Shown here piece after piece: positions 40,301-48,319 of a stretch of DNA of 64,000 bases. Source of the stretch: Streptomonospora wellingtoniae (GTDB lineage Bacteria > Actinomycetota > Actinomycetes > Streptosporangiales > Streptosporangiaceae); the NCBI RefSeq assembly GCF_031845375.1, contig NZ_JAVREK010000008.1, positions 1-64,000 of the forward strand, given 5' to 3'. The position numbers were made by a program, and so were the translations under genes. Positions within the stretch are counted from its first letter, which is position 1. Each line of letters opens with the position of its first letter. The notes beneath the pieces are model-generated. The model was given only the letters and a program-made list of their open reading frames with translations, was not told where the DNA came from and did no database searches.

Positions 40301-40520
40301 ATTTGTGCACCAGATTGGCCGCGTATGCAGGAGGGCTGCCCGCCCACACGCATTCGATGATCTTGTCGGTCGCCACAGGCTCGTCAATGAACAGTGCAAT
40401 GATCGCGAACACCGACTGCTGGCGGGGCGGCCCCAGGTCGATATGCCCCTCACGGCTTCTGACCTGCAGGCGTCCGAGGATTTCCAGCACGGGTGTGGTC
40501 GCGGGCGACGGGTTCGGCAT
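37341..40520 (-). CDS. Large SARP regulator (AfsR-like: DNA-binding, BTAD, NB-ARC, TPR)
   Basis: A 1,059-residue activator of the AfsR type. The OmpR-like winged helix is at ~10-100 (LEILGRLQVRSREGHIDLGP... HKYISGLRRIL). The BTAD domain is at ~105-250. The NB-ARC ATPase has Walker A GPAGIGKTALAL near residue 315 and a VLVVVEGA Walker B-like strand. TPR-type repeats fill ~700-1,030. Start ATG 40520 with AGGAGAT upstream. Divergent from the afsA-like operon, with 11-bp-phased repeats before afsA that fit SARP binding. It therefore probably activates that operon. Confidence 0.94.
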   Translation of the reverse strand: MPNPSPATTPVLEILGRLQVRSREGHIDLGPPRQQSVFAIIALFIDEPVATDKIIECVWAGSPPAYAANLVHKYISGLRRILADSRPAWPLNIERDADGYTLRAGGRRDVDLFRELVDGARDAREQGRVSDASALLSRALHLWRGELLSGIDAQVVEDERRLVADQRLSAVLEYTELRLELGDPGDAVGLLERELRDHRFDERLHRLRILALHGSGRTAAAVAAFRELESTLRDELGVGPGPESLEAYERIRNGTGPSALERPGRAGPAAPGPASPPRPAQLPPEVRGFTGREQELAVLESVLAPDGAGLPIVSVYGPAGIGKTALALHWAHRRSDLFPDGQLYVNLADSGDGGTPAPECVLPGLLRALGRHPQQVPQDLAEQTLLYRSLLAGRRVLVVVEGASSSAQVRPLLPGSTGCGVIVTGHHHLAGLTTRDGARPLRLAPLNDRDSRALLTAELGRATPSGPRLEALLRLCGGIPLALRIAAAKADSSAIGDLADALGRTDPADEEQTARAESVDLPLLSYWLLSPEAQRMVTLMCVVPAVEFSVHSAAAIAGIAPADAAAALDELASVNLLEERKRGYYRTHTALRSRLSAAMPDRIAPAACREGLYRLLAFQVAAVRKAAGLYHCGSLSLPGAPEPADPAPPDPPFRTFEQAMAWMSAERLNLFETLRFTAEHVPGRPVWELVGILCWFCWVPDAGVDRLAAASLVEAADRHGDPAARLVTRLLAGGRSGYLGEPRAALVHYDEALGLRDGLTWPAGIAEARAQRGHVLWVCGRLAEAEQDLRAAIAIRLRLGTRQEEAVARLWLVRVLVDQGRPGAAEEEAETCLALFADAGHSPVREALTRLHLAEIALNRGDGCLARRRAQSAQRALRDRSPQVRSLAHATTSLIAAQEHDRAAADEHARLAGEGGRNGDLRILAETRNLLGEARLVLGEDEAALGEFRAAHRCAAHAGFRRGELTALTGVAEIHRRLGHDEWALDGCGRVLAMAGEEYPAARGRALAVRARLHAAAGSRGASDRDRGAAERLFAQAGYRRSAWRRSAGPVCVPSLRGD

Positions 40521-40706
40521 CGGGATATCTCCTGGTAGAGGCGGGGTACTGCAAAAAAACGCCGAGGAGCCGGTTGATCCCAGGATTCGATCCGCGTGGC
40601 GGACTCAGGTGCTGGCAGAGGGGTGTGCGCCGTTTTGTTAACGGCCTGTTGCGCCGGCATCCGGCTGATATCCAATCGCGGTTCGCGAATGGCATGCGGG
40701 GTCACG

Positions 40707-40721
40707 AGGTCAGAGTGACCT
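40707..40721. promoter_or_regulatory. Palindrome AGGTCA-N3-TGACCT
   Basis: Perfect 6+3+6 inverted repeat in the SARP/afsA spacer, closer to the SARP gene. Candidate operator for a regulator of the SARP gene; it does not resemble the usual gamma-butyrolactone receptor box. Confidence 0.5.
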
Positions 40722-40936
40722 GCGCATGCGTGTTGAATCCGAACTCTACCCCCCGGCCCCCGGGCATTCGTGAAGGCGGGTGGCCCCAATGTTCGCGAGA
40801 CGCTTCCGAAACGGCCACATTCGGCCAGGGGGTCGAGCCGTGCGTATCCGGGGGAATTCATAGGGTGATGGTCACGGGATTTCGTGGGGTTCGGTGTCCG
40901 TCCGGAGGTCGCGGCGGAATCCGAACCGATTTCACA

Positions 40937-40977
40937 TTCAGCTCGGCTTCCATGTCGCCTTCACGTCGACTTCTGAA
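40937..40977 (+). promoter_or_regulatory. SARP-type direct repeats upstream of afsA-like gene
   Basis: Four TTC-headed heptamers, TTCAGCT, TTCCATG, TTCACGT and TTCTGAA, start at 40937, 40948, 40960 and 40971. Their spacing is 11, 12 and 11 bp. SARPs and AfsR bind heptamer repeats phased by 11 bp just upstream of a -10 box. Confidence 0.55.
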
Positions 40978-41080
40978 TACTGGCCACGGCTCGCCCGGTC
41001 TGTCGCGACCAGGCGGACGGTGTTTCCGGGGAGTCCGCAAGAAGTAGTAGTGGGGCGACACGCTGAGAATTGGGGGCGAA

Positions 41081-42133
41081 ATGACTACCTCCCCGCTGGT
41101 TCACAATGGAACGGGCCTCGGGCTGATCGGGGACCGCGAAACCGTACGTGAGGAGACGTCGGCGCTGCTTGCGGCCGACCTTCCCGAGTTGGCCTTCGAC
41201 TCGACGCTTCCGCGCGCACTCGTGCACCGGAAATCGGTGGCTGAGGTGTTCGTCACAGATTCCCGCGAGGTATCGCCGGGCGTCTTCGACGTCGCCGGGC
41301 AGCTTCCGCGGGGCCACGTCATGGGGGAACGGCGCGAGCTGTACGACTTCCCGCTGGTCGTCGAGGCCTTCCGGCAGACGGGCGTCGTCGTGGCGCACCG
41401 CCACTACGACGTCCCCTTCGATCAGGCCTTCATCATGGGCCGCATGAGCGTGGGGATCACCGACCTCGACGCCTGCCGCATCGGCGACCTGCCCGCCAGG
41501 ATCGTGATGCGCGCGCAGACCGAAGCCAACACCAACCGCCGCGGCCGCCTGCTGGGCTACGACTTCGCCAGCGAGGCGACGCTCGACGGCGTCGACGCCC
41601 TGCGGGCCACGGGGGCGCTGACGTTCCTGTCCCAGCGCTCATACGAGGTGCTGCGCAAGCGCGCGCGGGCCGAACTGGATGTGGAAGGGGCCGTGGTCCC
41701 CGATCTGACGGCGGCCGCCCCCGGGGCGGTGGGCCGGCTCGACCCGCGCAACGTCGTCGTCACCGACCCCGTCATCACCTCGGAGCGTACGAGCAGGAGC
41801 GCGGTCAAGGCAGACTTCAGCCACCCCCACCTGTTCGACCACCCGCTCGACCACATCCCCGGCAACCTCCTCATCGAGGCGGCGCGGCAGGCGGCGGTCG
41901 CCACGGTGTCGAGGCTGCACGGCGTCACGCCCGCCTCGCTGGTCCCGGTCGGCGTCTCCGCGGAGTTCACGGGGTTCGTCGAGACCGATCTGGTGTGCGG
42001 TCTGGAGGCCGACGCAGGAGAGCTGAAGCGCGACGCCCGGCTGGGCGTCCCCGTGGTGCCCGTGCGGGTGGAGGCCGTCCAGGCCGGCGTGGGCCGCAGC
42101 CGCTTCGACCTGGTGGTGGCCCAATGGGTGTGA
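41081..42133 (+). CDS. afsA: AfsA/ScbA-family gamma-butyrolactone synthase
   Basis: A 350-residue enzyme of the A-factor synthesis family, which couples a beta-ketoacyl-ACP to dihydroxyacetone phosphate, the first step to butyrolactone or butenolide hormones. It has two hotdog-type AfsA repeats: LVHRKSVAEVFVTD at 47-60, and DFSHPHLFDHPLDHIPGN from Asp245. Start ATG 41081. The next gene starts inside its last codons. A phosphatase and a monooxygenase follow, so the operon could make and tailor a diffusible signal. No ArpA-type receptor or butenolide reductase lies in the window. Confidence 0.93.
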   Translation: MTTSPLVHNGTGLGLIGDRETVREETSALLAADLPELAFDSTLPRALVHRKSVAEVFVTDSREVSPGVFDVAGQLPRGHVMGERRELYDFPLVVEAFRQTGVVVAHRHYDVPFDQAFIMGRMSVGITDLDACRIGDLPARIVMRAQTEANTNRRGRLLGYDFASEATLDGVDALRATGALTFLSQRSYEVLRKRARAELDVEGAVVPDLTAAAPGAVGRLDPRNVVVTDPVITSERTSRSAVKADFSHPHLFDHPLDHIPGNLLIEAARQAAVATVSRLHGVTPASLVPVGVSAEFTGFVETDLVCGLEADAGELKRDARLGVPVVPVRVEAVQAGVGRSRFDLVVAQWV

Positions 42134-42807
42134 GCCCGCCGGACGCGCCCGGGGACCGTCCCGGCATCGAAGCCGTGATCTGCGACTACGGCGGTGTCCT
42201 CACCAACCCGCTGGCCGAGACCTATACGGCCCTGGCCGACAAGGTGGGTATCCCGTTCGAGGACATCGCCGCGGCGTTCGCCGCCGCGACCGCCCGCTAC
42301 GGGCACTCGCCCATGGCCGCGCTGGAGGTCGGCGAAATCACCGAGCGGGAGATGGTGGCGCGGGTGGCGGCGGAGCTGCCGCCCGGCGCCCCGCCCTTTC
42401 CGGACGACGTCCCGTTCGGCGACCTGTGGTTCGCAGGGCGCACGGGCAACCGCGAGTTCGTCTCGTTCCTGCGCACCCTCAAGGGGCGGGTCCGCTTGGC
42501 CCTGCTCACCAACAACGTCGTGGAATGGGAGCGGCACTGGCGCGCGACGATCCCCGTCGACGAGCTGTTCGAGGTGGTCGTCAACTCCGCACACGAGGGG
42601 GTCCGCAAACCCGCCCCGGAGATCTACCACCGCACGCTCCAGGCACTCGGGACACACCCGGGCCGGTGCCTGTTCGTGGACGACGTCGAAGCCAACCTCG
42701 CCGTCGCCCGCGAGCTCGGGATCGCGACAGTGCACTTCACATCGACCCCCCAGGCCGTAGCGGGCATCCGCGCGGCCCTGGCACCCGCTCCGGGAGATCA
42801 GCGATGA
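42124..42807 (+). CDS. HAD-superfamily phosphatase-like protein
   Basis: A 227-residue HAD protein of the DUF/YihX-like group. Motif I is ICDYGGVLTNP: nucleophile Asp kept, second Asp replaced by Gly. Motif II LLTNNV, motif III Lys in VRKPAPEIY, motif IV FVDDVEANL. The start ATG (42124) overlaps the afsA-like stop by 10 bp, and its stop overlaps the next ATG. A-factor-type synthesis needs removal of a phosphate derived from dihydroxyacetone phosphate, so this enzyme is a good candidate for that step. That role is inferred from context. Confidence 0.9.
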   Translation: MGVSPPDAPGDRPGIEAVICDYGGVLTNPLAETYTALADKVGIPFEDIAAAFAAATARYGHSPMAALEVGEITEREMVARVAAELPPGAPPFPDDVPFGDLWFAGRTGNREFVSFLRTLKGRVRLALLTNNVVEWERHWRATIPVDELFEVVVNSAHEGVRKPAPEIYHRTLQALGTHPGRCLFVDDVEANLAVARELGIATVHFTSTPQAVAGIRAALAPAPGDQR

Positions 42808-44591
42808 CGACATCCGTACTCATCGTCGGCGCCGGGCCGACCGGCCTGGCGTCCGCCTGCACCCTGCTGCTCAACGGCGTGGACTGCCGCGTGGTCGACC
42901 GGCGCGCCGGGCCCTCCGACGAGCCCAAGGCCATCGTGCTGTGGAGCGGCGCGCTGGAGGCGCTCCGCCGCATCGGGGCCGCCGACGCGGTCCTCGCCGA
43001 GTCGCTACCCCTCGCTTCGGCGGGCTACTGGTCCAAGGGCCGCCGCATCGCCCGCATCGGCTTCGGGGCGCTCCGCGGCACGGCCTTCCCCCGCCCGCTG
43101 TGTGTACCCCAGCCGGTGACCGAGCGCGCGCTCTACGACCGCCTGCGGGAGCTGGGCGGCGAGGTCGAATGGGGGGTCGCGGCCGCGGAGTGCCGGACCA
43201 CCGACCGCAGCGCCGTAGTGCGGGTCGAGACGCCGGCCCCCGACGAGATCACGGCAGAATGGGTGATCGCGGCCGACGGCGGCCGCAGCAGGATCCGCGA
43301 GTCGCTGGGCATCGCCTTCGAAGGGGACACCTACGACCGCGACTTCCTCCTGGGCGACGGCATCGTCTCCGGCGACCCGCCCGAGGACCAGGCGCAGTAC
43401 CACCTGGGACCCGACGGGGTGCTGGTCGTCGTGCCGCTGCCCGGAGGCGGGCACCGCGTCTTCTTCGACACCGTGCCCGGACACGGCACGGCCGCGCCGG
43501 ACACCGGCCTGCTGCAGCGGCTGCTGGACGAACGTGGCCACGGCCGCATGCGCCTGGAGCGGACGTGGTGGACGAGCCGATTCCGCGTCCACGCCCGGTT
43601 GGCCGAGCGGTTCCGCAGCGGCCGGGTGTTCCTGGCCGGCGACGCCGCGCACGTGCACAGCCCGGCCGGAGGGCAAGGCCTGAACACCGGGGTGCAGGAC
43701 GGCTACGACATCGGCTGGAAGCTGGCCGCCGTGCTGCACGGTGCGCCCGAACGCCTGCTGGAGAGCTATGCCGCGGAGCGCCGCCCCGCTTCGGCCCGGG
43801 CGGTGCGCAACGCCGACCGCCAGACCCGCATCTGGCTGCTGCGCTCGCCGGCGGCGCGTGCGCTGCGTGACCGCGTGATGGGCGCGCTCTCGGCGGCCCG
43901 CGTCCTGGAACGCCGCTTCGTCCCGGAACTGGCCCAGCTCGACAACGACCACAGCGCCAGCCCGGCGGTCTCCGGCAGCGCTGCGGGCGCCGGGGGGCGC
44001 ATGCGGCCGGGCCGCCGCGCGGCCGACGGGCGCCTGCTCATGCAAGCGGCGGTGCAGGAGGGCGCGGACGGCGCGACCGCGACCGGGGGAGCCGGAGCGG
44101 GCGGCCCCGGCGGGGGGAGGCCCGCCGGGCCCGAACAGAGCACCGTCGCAGAGCAGTCGGCCCGAGGCCGGCACCTCGTGGTGGTCTCCGGGACGCCCGC
44201 GGAGGTCGAGGCGACCGCCCGCTCGGCCCGCGCCGCACTTCCCGCCCAGGTCGGGGTCCTGCGGATGCTGCCCGACGGGTCGCCGGGCGGCACCTCCCCC
44301 TCGGAGTTGCCCGTCGCCGTCGACCTCGACGGGGTCTTCCCCAGCGGCCGCGGCGGTGCTGCGCTGACCTACATCCGCCCCGACGCCGTGGTGGGAGCCC
44401 TCGCGGCGAACCTGCAGACTTTGCTCGCCGATGCCGCTCTGCCCACCGACGACGCCCCCACTGCGGCCCACCGGGAGCGCGCCGCTCCCGCGGCCGACGC
44501 CGAAACCCGACCGCGGGCGGCACAGGAGGGGAAGGGGCCGGGCAGGCGGGCCCGGCCCCGCCGCGTGGCGCGGCGTCGTCGCGTCCTGTGA
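42804..44591 (+). CDS. FAD-dependent monooxygenase (PheA/TfdB/aromatic hydroxylase family)
   Basis: A 595-residue flavoprotein. The FAD/NADH dinucleotide motif GAGPTG is at 9-14, and the second FAD motif GDAAHVHSPAGGQGLNTG starts at 279. It belongs to group A flavin monooxygenases, which hydroxylate aromatics or polyketides; some relatives do Baeyer-Villiger-like steps. The C-terminal thioredoxin-like domain includes a Gly/Ala-rich insert (~390-460) and a basic tail. Its ATG overlaps the HAD stop (ATGA). With AfsA and the HAD protein it suggests an oxidised butyrolactone or butenolide product, unproven. Confidence 0.92.
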   Translation: MTTSVLIVGAGPTGLASACTLLLNGVDCRVVDRRAGPSDEPKAIVLWSGALEALRRIGAADAVLAESLPLASAGYWSKGRRIARIGFGALRGTAFPRPLCVPQPVTERALYDRLRELGGEVEWGVAAAECRTTDRSAVVRVETPAPDEITAEWVIAADGGRSRIRESLGIAFEGDTYDRDFLLGDGIVSGDPPEDQAQYHLGPDGVLVVVPLPGGGHRVFFDTVPGHGTAAPDTGLLQRLLDERGHGRMRLERTWWTSRFRVHARLAERFRSGRVFLAGDAAHVHSPAGGQGLNTGVQDGYDIGWKLAAVLHGAPERLLESYAAERRPASARAVRNADRQTRIWLLRSPAARALRDRVMGALSAARVLERRFVPELAQLDNDHSASPAVSGSAAGAGGRMRPGRRAADGRLLMQAAVQEGADGATATGGAGAGGPGGGRPAGPEQSTVAEQSARGRHLVVVSGTPAEVEATARSARAALPAQVGVLRMLPDGSPGGTSPSELPVAVDLDGVFPSGRGGAALTYIRPDAVVGALAANLQTLLADAALPTDDAPTAAHRERAAPAADAETRPRAAQEGKGPGRRARPRRVARRRRVL

Positions 44592-44612
44592 CCTGCGCGT
44601 CCGATGCCCGCC

Positions 44613-44643
44613 TTGACCTTCGGCGTGCGTAGGTCCCCATAAT
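44613..44643 (+). promoter_or_regulatory. Promoter candidate for the TPP-riboswitch transcript
   Basis: TTGACC (44613-44618) and CATAAT (44638-44643) are 19 bp apart, immediately upstream of the riboswitch. Spacing is slightly long. Confidence 0.45.
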
Positions 44644-44654
44644 GGAGGTGAAAC

Positions 44655-44742
44655 CGACAGGGGAGCGCTTCGGCGCTGAGAGTGCGGTCCGCGACCGCAG
44701 ACCCTCACACACCTGATCTGGGTAATGCCAGCGCAGGGAGTC
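44655..44742 (+). ncRNA. TPP (THI-box) riboswitch
   Basis: All conserved TPP aptamer blocks are present in order: ACAGGGGAGC, CTGAGAG, a variable stem (TGCGGTCC...GACCGCA), ACCCTC, and ACCTGATCTGGGTAATGCC followed by AGCGCAGGGA. It lies ~110 nt before ykoE. Bound thiamine pyrophosphate should switch off ykoEDC, probably by hiding the ribosome-binding site. Confidence 0.96.
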
Positions 44743-44854
44743 GTGAACCCGTCCGCCGGTTCGGCGCGGCCGCGCGCCCCAGTGCGCGGGCGCCCGTCGT
44801 CCGGTCGGCACTCTCGGCCTGGTCTCCTCGCTTCCGCCTGCGAAGGGACGTCTT

Positions 44855-45484
44855 GTGCGTGATCAGAAGCCGCCGACCGGCGACACCGACCCGGGGCCGG
44901 CCGTCGGCGCCGCCGCCACGGCGAGGCCGCGCTACCGCACCGTCGACATCGTCGTCCCCGCTGTGCTGGGCGTGGCCGTCGGCGTGATCTTCTGGGCGTG
45001 GAGCCTGCTGTGGCAGGTCTCCGGTCCGCTGTTCGCATTCTTCCCGCCCGCCCAGGCGGTCATCTACGGCATGTGGCTGCTGCCCGGAGTCCTGGGGGCG
45101 CTCGTCGTCCGCAAGCCCGGCGCCGCGGTGCTGACCTCCACCGCGGCCGCGTTCGTGTCCATGGTGCTCGGCACGCCCTGGGGTGTCGAGGTCGCACTGG
45201 CCGGCTTCGTCCAGGGCCTGCTGCCCGAACTGGTCTTCGCCGCCGGCCGGTACCGCCGCTGGAGCATGGCGATCTCGATGCTCGCCGGCGCGGCCGCCGG
45301 AGTCGCGCCCGCCGTATGGGACAACGTCCGCTACTACTTCACCTGGCCGCTGTCCTTCCAGCTCACCTACGGCGTGCTCGTCGTGATCAGCGCCGCGGTC
45401 ATCGGCGGTGCCGGCTCCCGCCTGCTCACATCGGCCCTGGCCAGGGCCGGCGCGCTCTCCGCGTTCCCCTCGGCGCGCGGATGA
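44855..45484 (+). CDS. ykoE: Thiamine-precursor ECF transporter, substrate-binding S component YkoE
   Basis: A 209-residue membrane protein with five or six helices (TVDIVVPAVLGVAVGVIFWAW...). It binds hydroxymethylpyrimidine or thiamine for uptake in the YkoEDC system. Start GTG 44855 with AAGGGA six bases upstream. The riboswitch before it confirms the thiamine link. Overlaps ykoD by 4 bp. Confidence 0.94.
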   Translation: MRDQKPPTGDTDPGPAVGAAATARPRYRTVDIVVPAVLGVAVGVIFWAWSLLWQVSGPLFAFFPPAQAVIYGMWLLPGVLGALVVRKPGAAVLTSTAAAFVSMVLGTPWGVEVALAGFVQGLLPELVFAAGRYRRWSMAISMLAGAAAGVAPAVWDNVRYYFTWPLSFQLTYGVLVVISAAVIGGAGSRLLTSALARAGALSAFPSARG

Positions 45485-47235
45485 GTGCCGGCCGCGGCGG
45501 CGCCCGCGTCGCCCTAGCCGGCTGGGGGTGGCGCCACTCGGGCCGCAGCGGATGGTCCCTGCGCGGTGTCGACCTCGTCGTCGAGCCGGGCGAGCGGGTG
45601 CTGCTGCTCGGCGCCTCCGGTGCGGGAAAGAGTACGCTGCTGCACGCGATGGCCGGGCTGACCGGCGACTCCGGCGCCGTCTCAGGCGACGAGGAGGGGC
45701 GGCTGCTCGTCGACGGCGGCCCCGCCGGCGCCGCGCGCGGCTCGGTGGCGCTCGTCAGCCAGGATCCCGAGACGCAGTTGGTCATGGCCCGCTCCGGCGA
45801 CGACGTCGCGTTCGGCCCGGAGAACCTCGGTGTGGAGCGCGCGGAGATCTGGGCGCGGGTTCGCTCCGCACTGGAGGAGGTCGGCTTCGGTTACGGCCTG
45901 GACCGGCCCACCGCGGCCCTGTCCGGCGGGGAGAAGCAGCGCCTCGTGCTGGCCGGGGCTCTGGCGATGCGGCCGCGCCTGCTGCTGCTGGACGAGCCCA
46001 CCGCCAACCTCGACCGCGGCGGCGCCGAGCGGGTACGGCGCGTGCTCGGGCACCTGCTGCGCAGTGCCGAGGCGACCATGGTGCTCGTGGAGCACCGCGT
46101 GGCGGAGGCCGTCGGCGGGGCGTCCGCAGGCGAGGCCGGGGAGGCGGTGGCGGCCCTCGTCGACCGGGTCGTCGTGGTCGAGCCGGGCGGAGGGGTGATC
46201 GCCGACGGCGCCCCCTCCGCCGTCTTCGCCGACCAGGGGGCAGCGCTCGCCGCGCAGGGCGTGTGGGTTCCCGGACGCGAGCCGCGCCCCCGTGTCCGCC
46301 CAACCGCTCGGCCGGGCCCGGCGGTGATTGAGGCGGCGGACTGCACCGCGCGGGCCCCCGGCGGCGCCGGCCCTCTGGGCGCGCCGGGCGCCGAGGTGCT
46401 GCACGGCGTGGACGCCGCGGTGCATGCGGGCGTCGCGACCGCCCTCACCGGCCCGAACGGAGCGGGCAAGTCCACCCTGCTGGGCCTGCTGGCCGGGCTC
46501 GACGCGCCCCGGGGTGGAACGGTCGTGCCCCGCGGGCGCTTGGCCGAGACCAGCACCCGACCGCTGGCGTCGTGGCCGGCCCGGCGCCTCGCCCGCCATG
46601 TCGGGACGGTGTTCCAGCACGCCGAGGACCAGTTCGTGACCGGCCGCGTCCGCGACGAACTCGCCTTCGCCCCCCGCCGCGCCGGACTGGGGCCCCGCGC
46701 TACGCAGCGGCGCGTGGACGAGCTGCTGGGGCGCCTGCGGCTGACGGGCCTGGCCGAGGTGCACCCCTTCACCCTCTCCGGTGGGGAGAAGCGGCGGTTG
46801 TCGGTGGCGACGGCGCTGAGCTCCGGCGCATCCCACGCGCCTGACGTGCTGCTGCTGGACGAGCCGACGTTCGGGCAGGACACCCGCACCTGGGCGGACC
46901 TCGTAGAGCTGCTGGCCGAGCTGCGATCCGACGGTCGCGCGGTCGTGGCCGCCACCCACGACCCGGTGCTGCTGGACCGCTTCGCCGACGTCGAGGTCGG
47001 GTTGAAGGGCGGGTACGCCGTTGCGCCCGCCGCCCGGACGCGTGCCGGGGCCGCCCTCGCCGCCGGAGAGCGGAGCGCAGGCTCCGACGGGGCGGACGGG
47101 GGATCGGGCGGCGATCGGGGCAGCCGGCCGGGAGGGCCGGGCACCGCAGACGACCGCACCTCTGAGACGGGCGGCGGGCGCGGAGGAGCGCCGTGCCGAA
47201 GCCGGTCAGAGCGGAGCGGAAGGAGGCGCGGATGA
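45481..47235 (+). CDS. ykoD: Thiamine-precursor ECF transporter, duplicated ATPase YkoD
   Basis: A 584-residue protein with two fused ABC ATPase domains. Domain 1: Walker A GASGAGKST, signature LSGGEKQR, Walker B LLLLDEPTANLD. Domain 2: GPNGAGKST, LSGGEKRR, LLLDEPTFGQD. It energises YkoE with YkoC. The last ~70 residues are a Gly/Arg/Ser-rich low-complexity tail. ATGA overlaps at both ends show a translationally coupled operon. Confidence 0.95.
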   Translation: MSAGRGGARVALAGWGWRHSGRSGWSLRGVDLVVEPGERVLLLGASGAGKSTLLHAMAGLTGDSGAVSGDEEGRLLVDGGPAGAARGSVALVSQDPETQLVMARSGDDVAFGPENLGVERAEIWARVRSALEEVGFGYGLDRPTAALSGGEKQRLVLAGALAMRPRLLLLDEPTANLDRGGAERVRRVLGHLLRSAEATMVLVEHRVAEAVGGASAGEAGEAVAALVDRVVVVEPGGGVIADGAPSAVFADQGAALAAQGVWVPGREPRPRVRPTARPGPAVIEAADCTARAPGGAGPLGAPGAEVLHGVDAAVHAGVATALTGPNGAGKSTLLGLLAGLDAPRGGTVVPRGRLAETSTRPLASWPARRLARHVGTVFQHAEDQFVTGRVRDELAFAPRRAGLGPRATQRRVDELLGRLRLTGLAEVHPFTLSGGEKRRLSVATALSSGASHAPDVLLLDEPTFGQDTRTWADLVELLAELRSDGRAVVAATHDPVLLDRFADVEVGLKGGYAVAPAARTRAGAALAAGERSAGSDGADGGSGGDRGSRPGGPGTADDRTSETGGGRGGAPCRSRSERSGRRRG

Positions 47236-48146
47236 GCACCGCCGGCGCACCCCGGGGCGCCGGCCCCGTGGGAGCGCCCGCTCGCCGGCGCCGCGCCGCG
47301 GAGGTCGACGCGCCGCCGCGCGGGCGCCAGCCCGGCGGCGGGCCGCACGACGGGTCCGCCGCCGACCGGCCGCCGGAGACCGAGGACGACCACGGCGCCC
47401 CCGACTCCCGCTCCGGCGGCCTCCCGCGGAGGGCCTGGCTCCCGCGGGCCGATCCCGCGGGCAAGCTGATGGCGGCCGTGCTCGTCACCGCGGGGCTGAT
47501 CCCCGTCGTGGACCCGGTGACCTCCGGGATCGTGCTGGCCGCCGGCCTGGCCCTCCTGCCGTTCGCGGGGCTGGACCGGGCGCGGATGCTCGCGTTGGGT
47601 GGCCCCCTCGTGCTGATGGGCGCCTCGATCGGGTTCGTCAACCTGGTCTTCGGCGAGGAGGGGCCGGTCGCGGCGCTCGGCGCGGCGGTGCGGCTGCTGG
47701 CGATCGCCCTGCCGAGCCTGCTCGCGGCCGTCACCAGCGACCCCACCGACATGGCCGACTCGCTGGTCCAGCGCCTGCGGATGCCCGAGCGACCGGCGAT
47801 CGCCGTCCTCGCCGCGCTGCGCCTGGTGCCGTTGCTGTTCGAGCAGTGGCGCACGTTGGGCCGGGCGCGCCGCGCCCGCGGCCTGGACGCCGGAGGCAAC
47901 CCGGCACGGGCGGCCGCGATCTTCGCGGGAAAGGCCTTCGCCCTGCTCGTGCGCTCGATCCGGACCGGGATCCTGCTCGCCATGGCGATGGACGCGCGCG
48001 GGTTCGCCGGCGGCCCGCGCAGCCACGCCCGCCTGAGCGCCTGGCGCGCGCGGGACACCGCCCTCGTCGCCTCGGCGGCCGCCGTGCTCGGTGGCGCCCA
48101 CGCGGTCTCGGCCGCCGTCGGCACCTGGGCGCCGCTGACCTTCTGA
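47232..48146 (+). CDS. ykoC: Thiamine-precursor ECF transporter, T component YkoC
   Basis: A 304-residue CbiQ-family transmembrane coupling protein. About 90 disordered residues precede several helices. The A-R-x coupling motif lies in RARRARGLDAGGN, and a second ARG motif in MAMDARGFAGGPRS. Start ATG 47232, with AAGGAGG upstream, overlaps the ykoD stop. Last gene of the riboswitch-controlled operon. Confidence 0.93.
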   Translation: MSTAGAPRGAGPVGAPARRRRAAEVDAPPRGRQPGGGPHDGSAADRPPETEDDHGAPDSRSGGLPRRAWLPRADPAGKLMAAVLVTAGLIPVVDPVTSGIVLAAGLALLPFAGLDRARMLALGGPLVLMGASIGFVNLVFGEEGPVAALGAAVRLLAIALPSLLAAVTSDPTDMADSLVQRLRMPERPAIAVLAALRLVPLLFEQWRTLGRARRARGLDAGGNPARAAAIFAGKAFALLVRSIRTGILLAMAMDARGFAGGPRSHARLSAWRARDTALVASAAAVLGGAHAVSAAVGTWAPLTF

Positions 48147-48319
48147 CACCGGCGGGCGCCGCGCCGCAAGCGCGGGACCGCAGGCGCCGGCGGATGCGGA
48201 GGGCGGCTCGGGGCAGTGGTAGGTATTGAGGCGCGAGCGCCGGACGGTCGGGCGCGGACGCCGGGCGGAGCGGCCCGGGCGCCGGGCCGAGGCGGGTAGT
48301 CGACGGCAGAAGGGCCGGG

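Larger units (their letters stand above)
40521..41080. other. 560-bp divergent regulatory spacer between SARP and afsA-like genes
   Basis: No convincing gene. It carries the palindrome AGGTCA-GAG-TGACCT (40707-40721), GCATGC copies on both sides of it, and a set of TTC-headed repeats at 40937-40977. Base composition is lower in G+C than in the flanking genes. Confidence 0.6.

Noticed and set aside
40521..41080. Gamma-butyrolactone receptor (ARE-type) operator near afsA
   Set aside because: I could not find a convincing ARE-like palindrome, and AGGTCA-N3-TGACCT does not fit the usual pattern.
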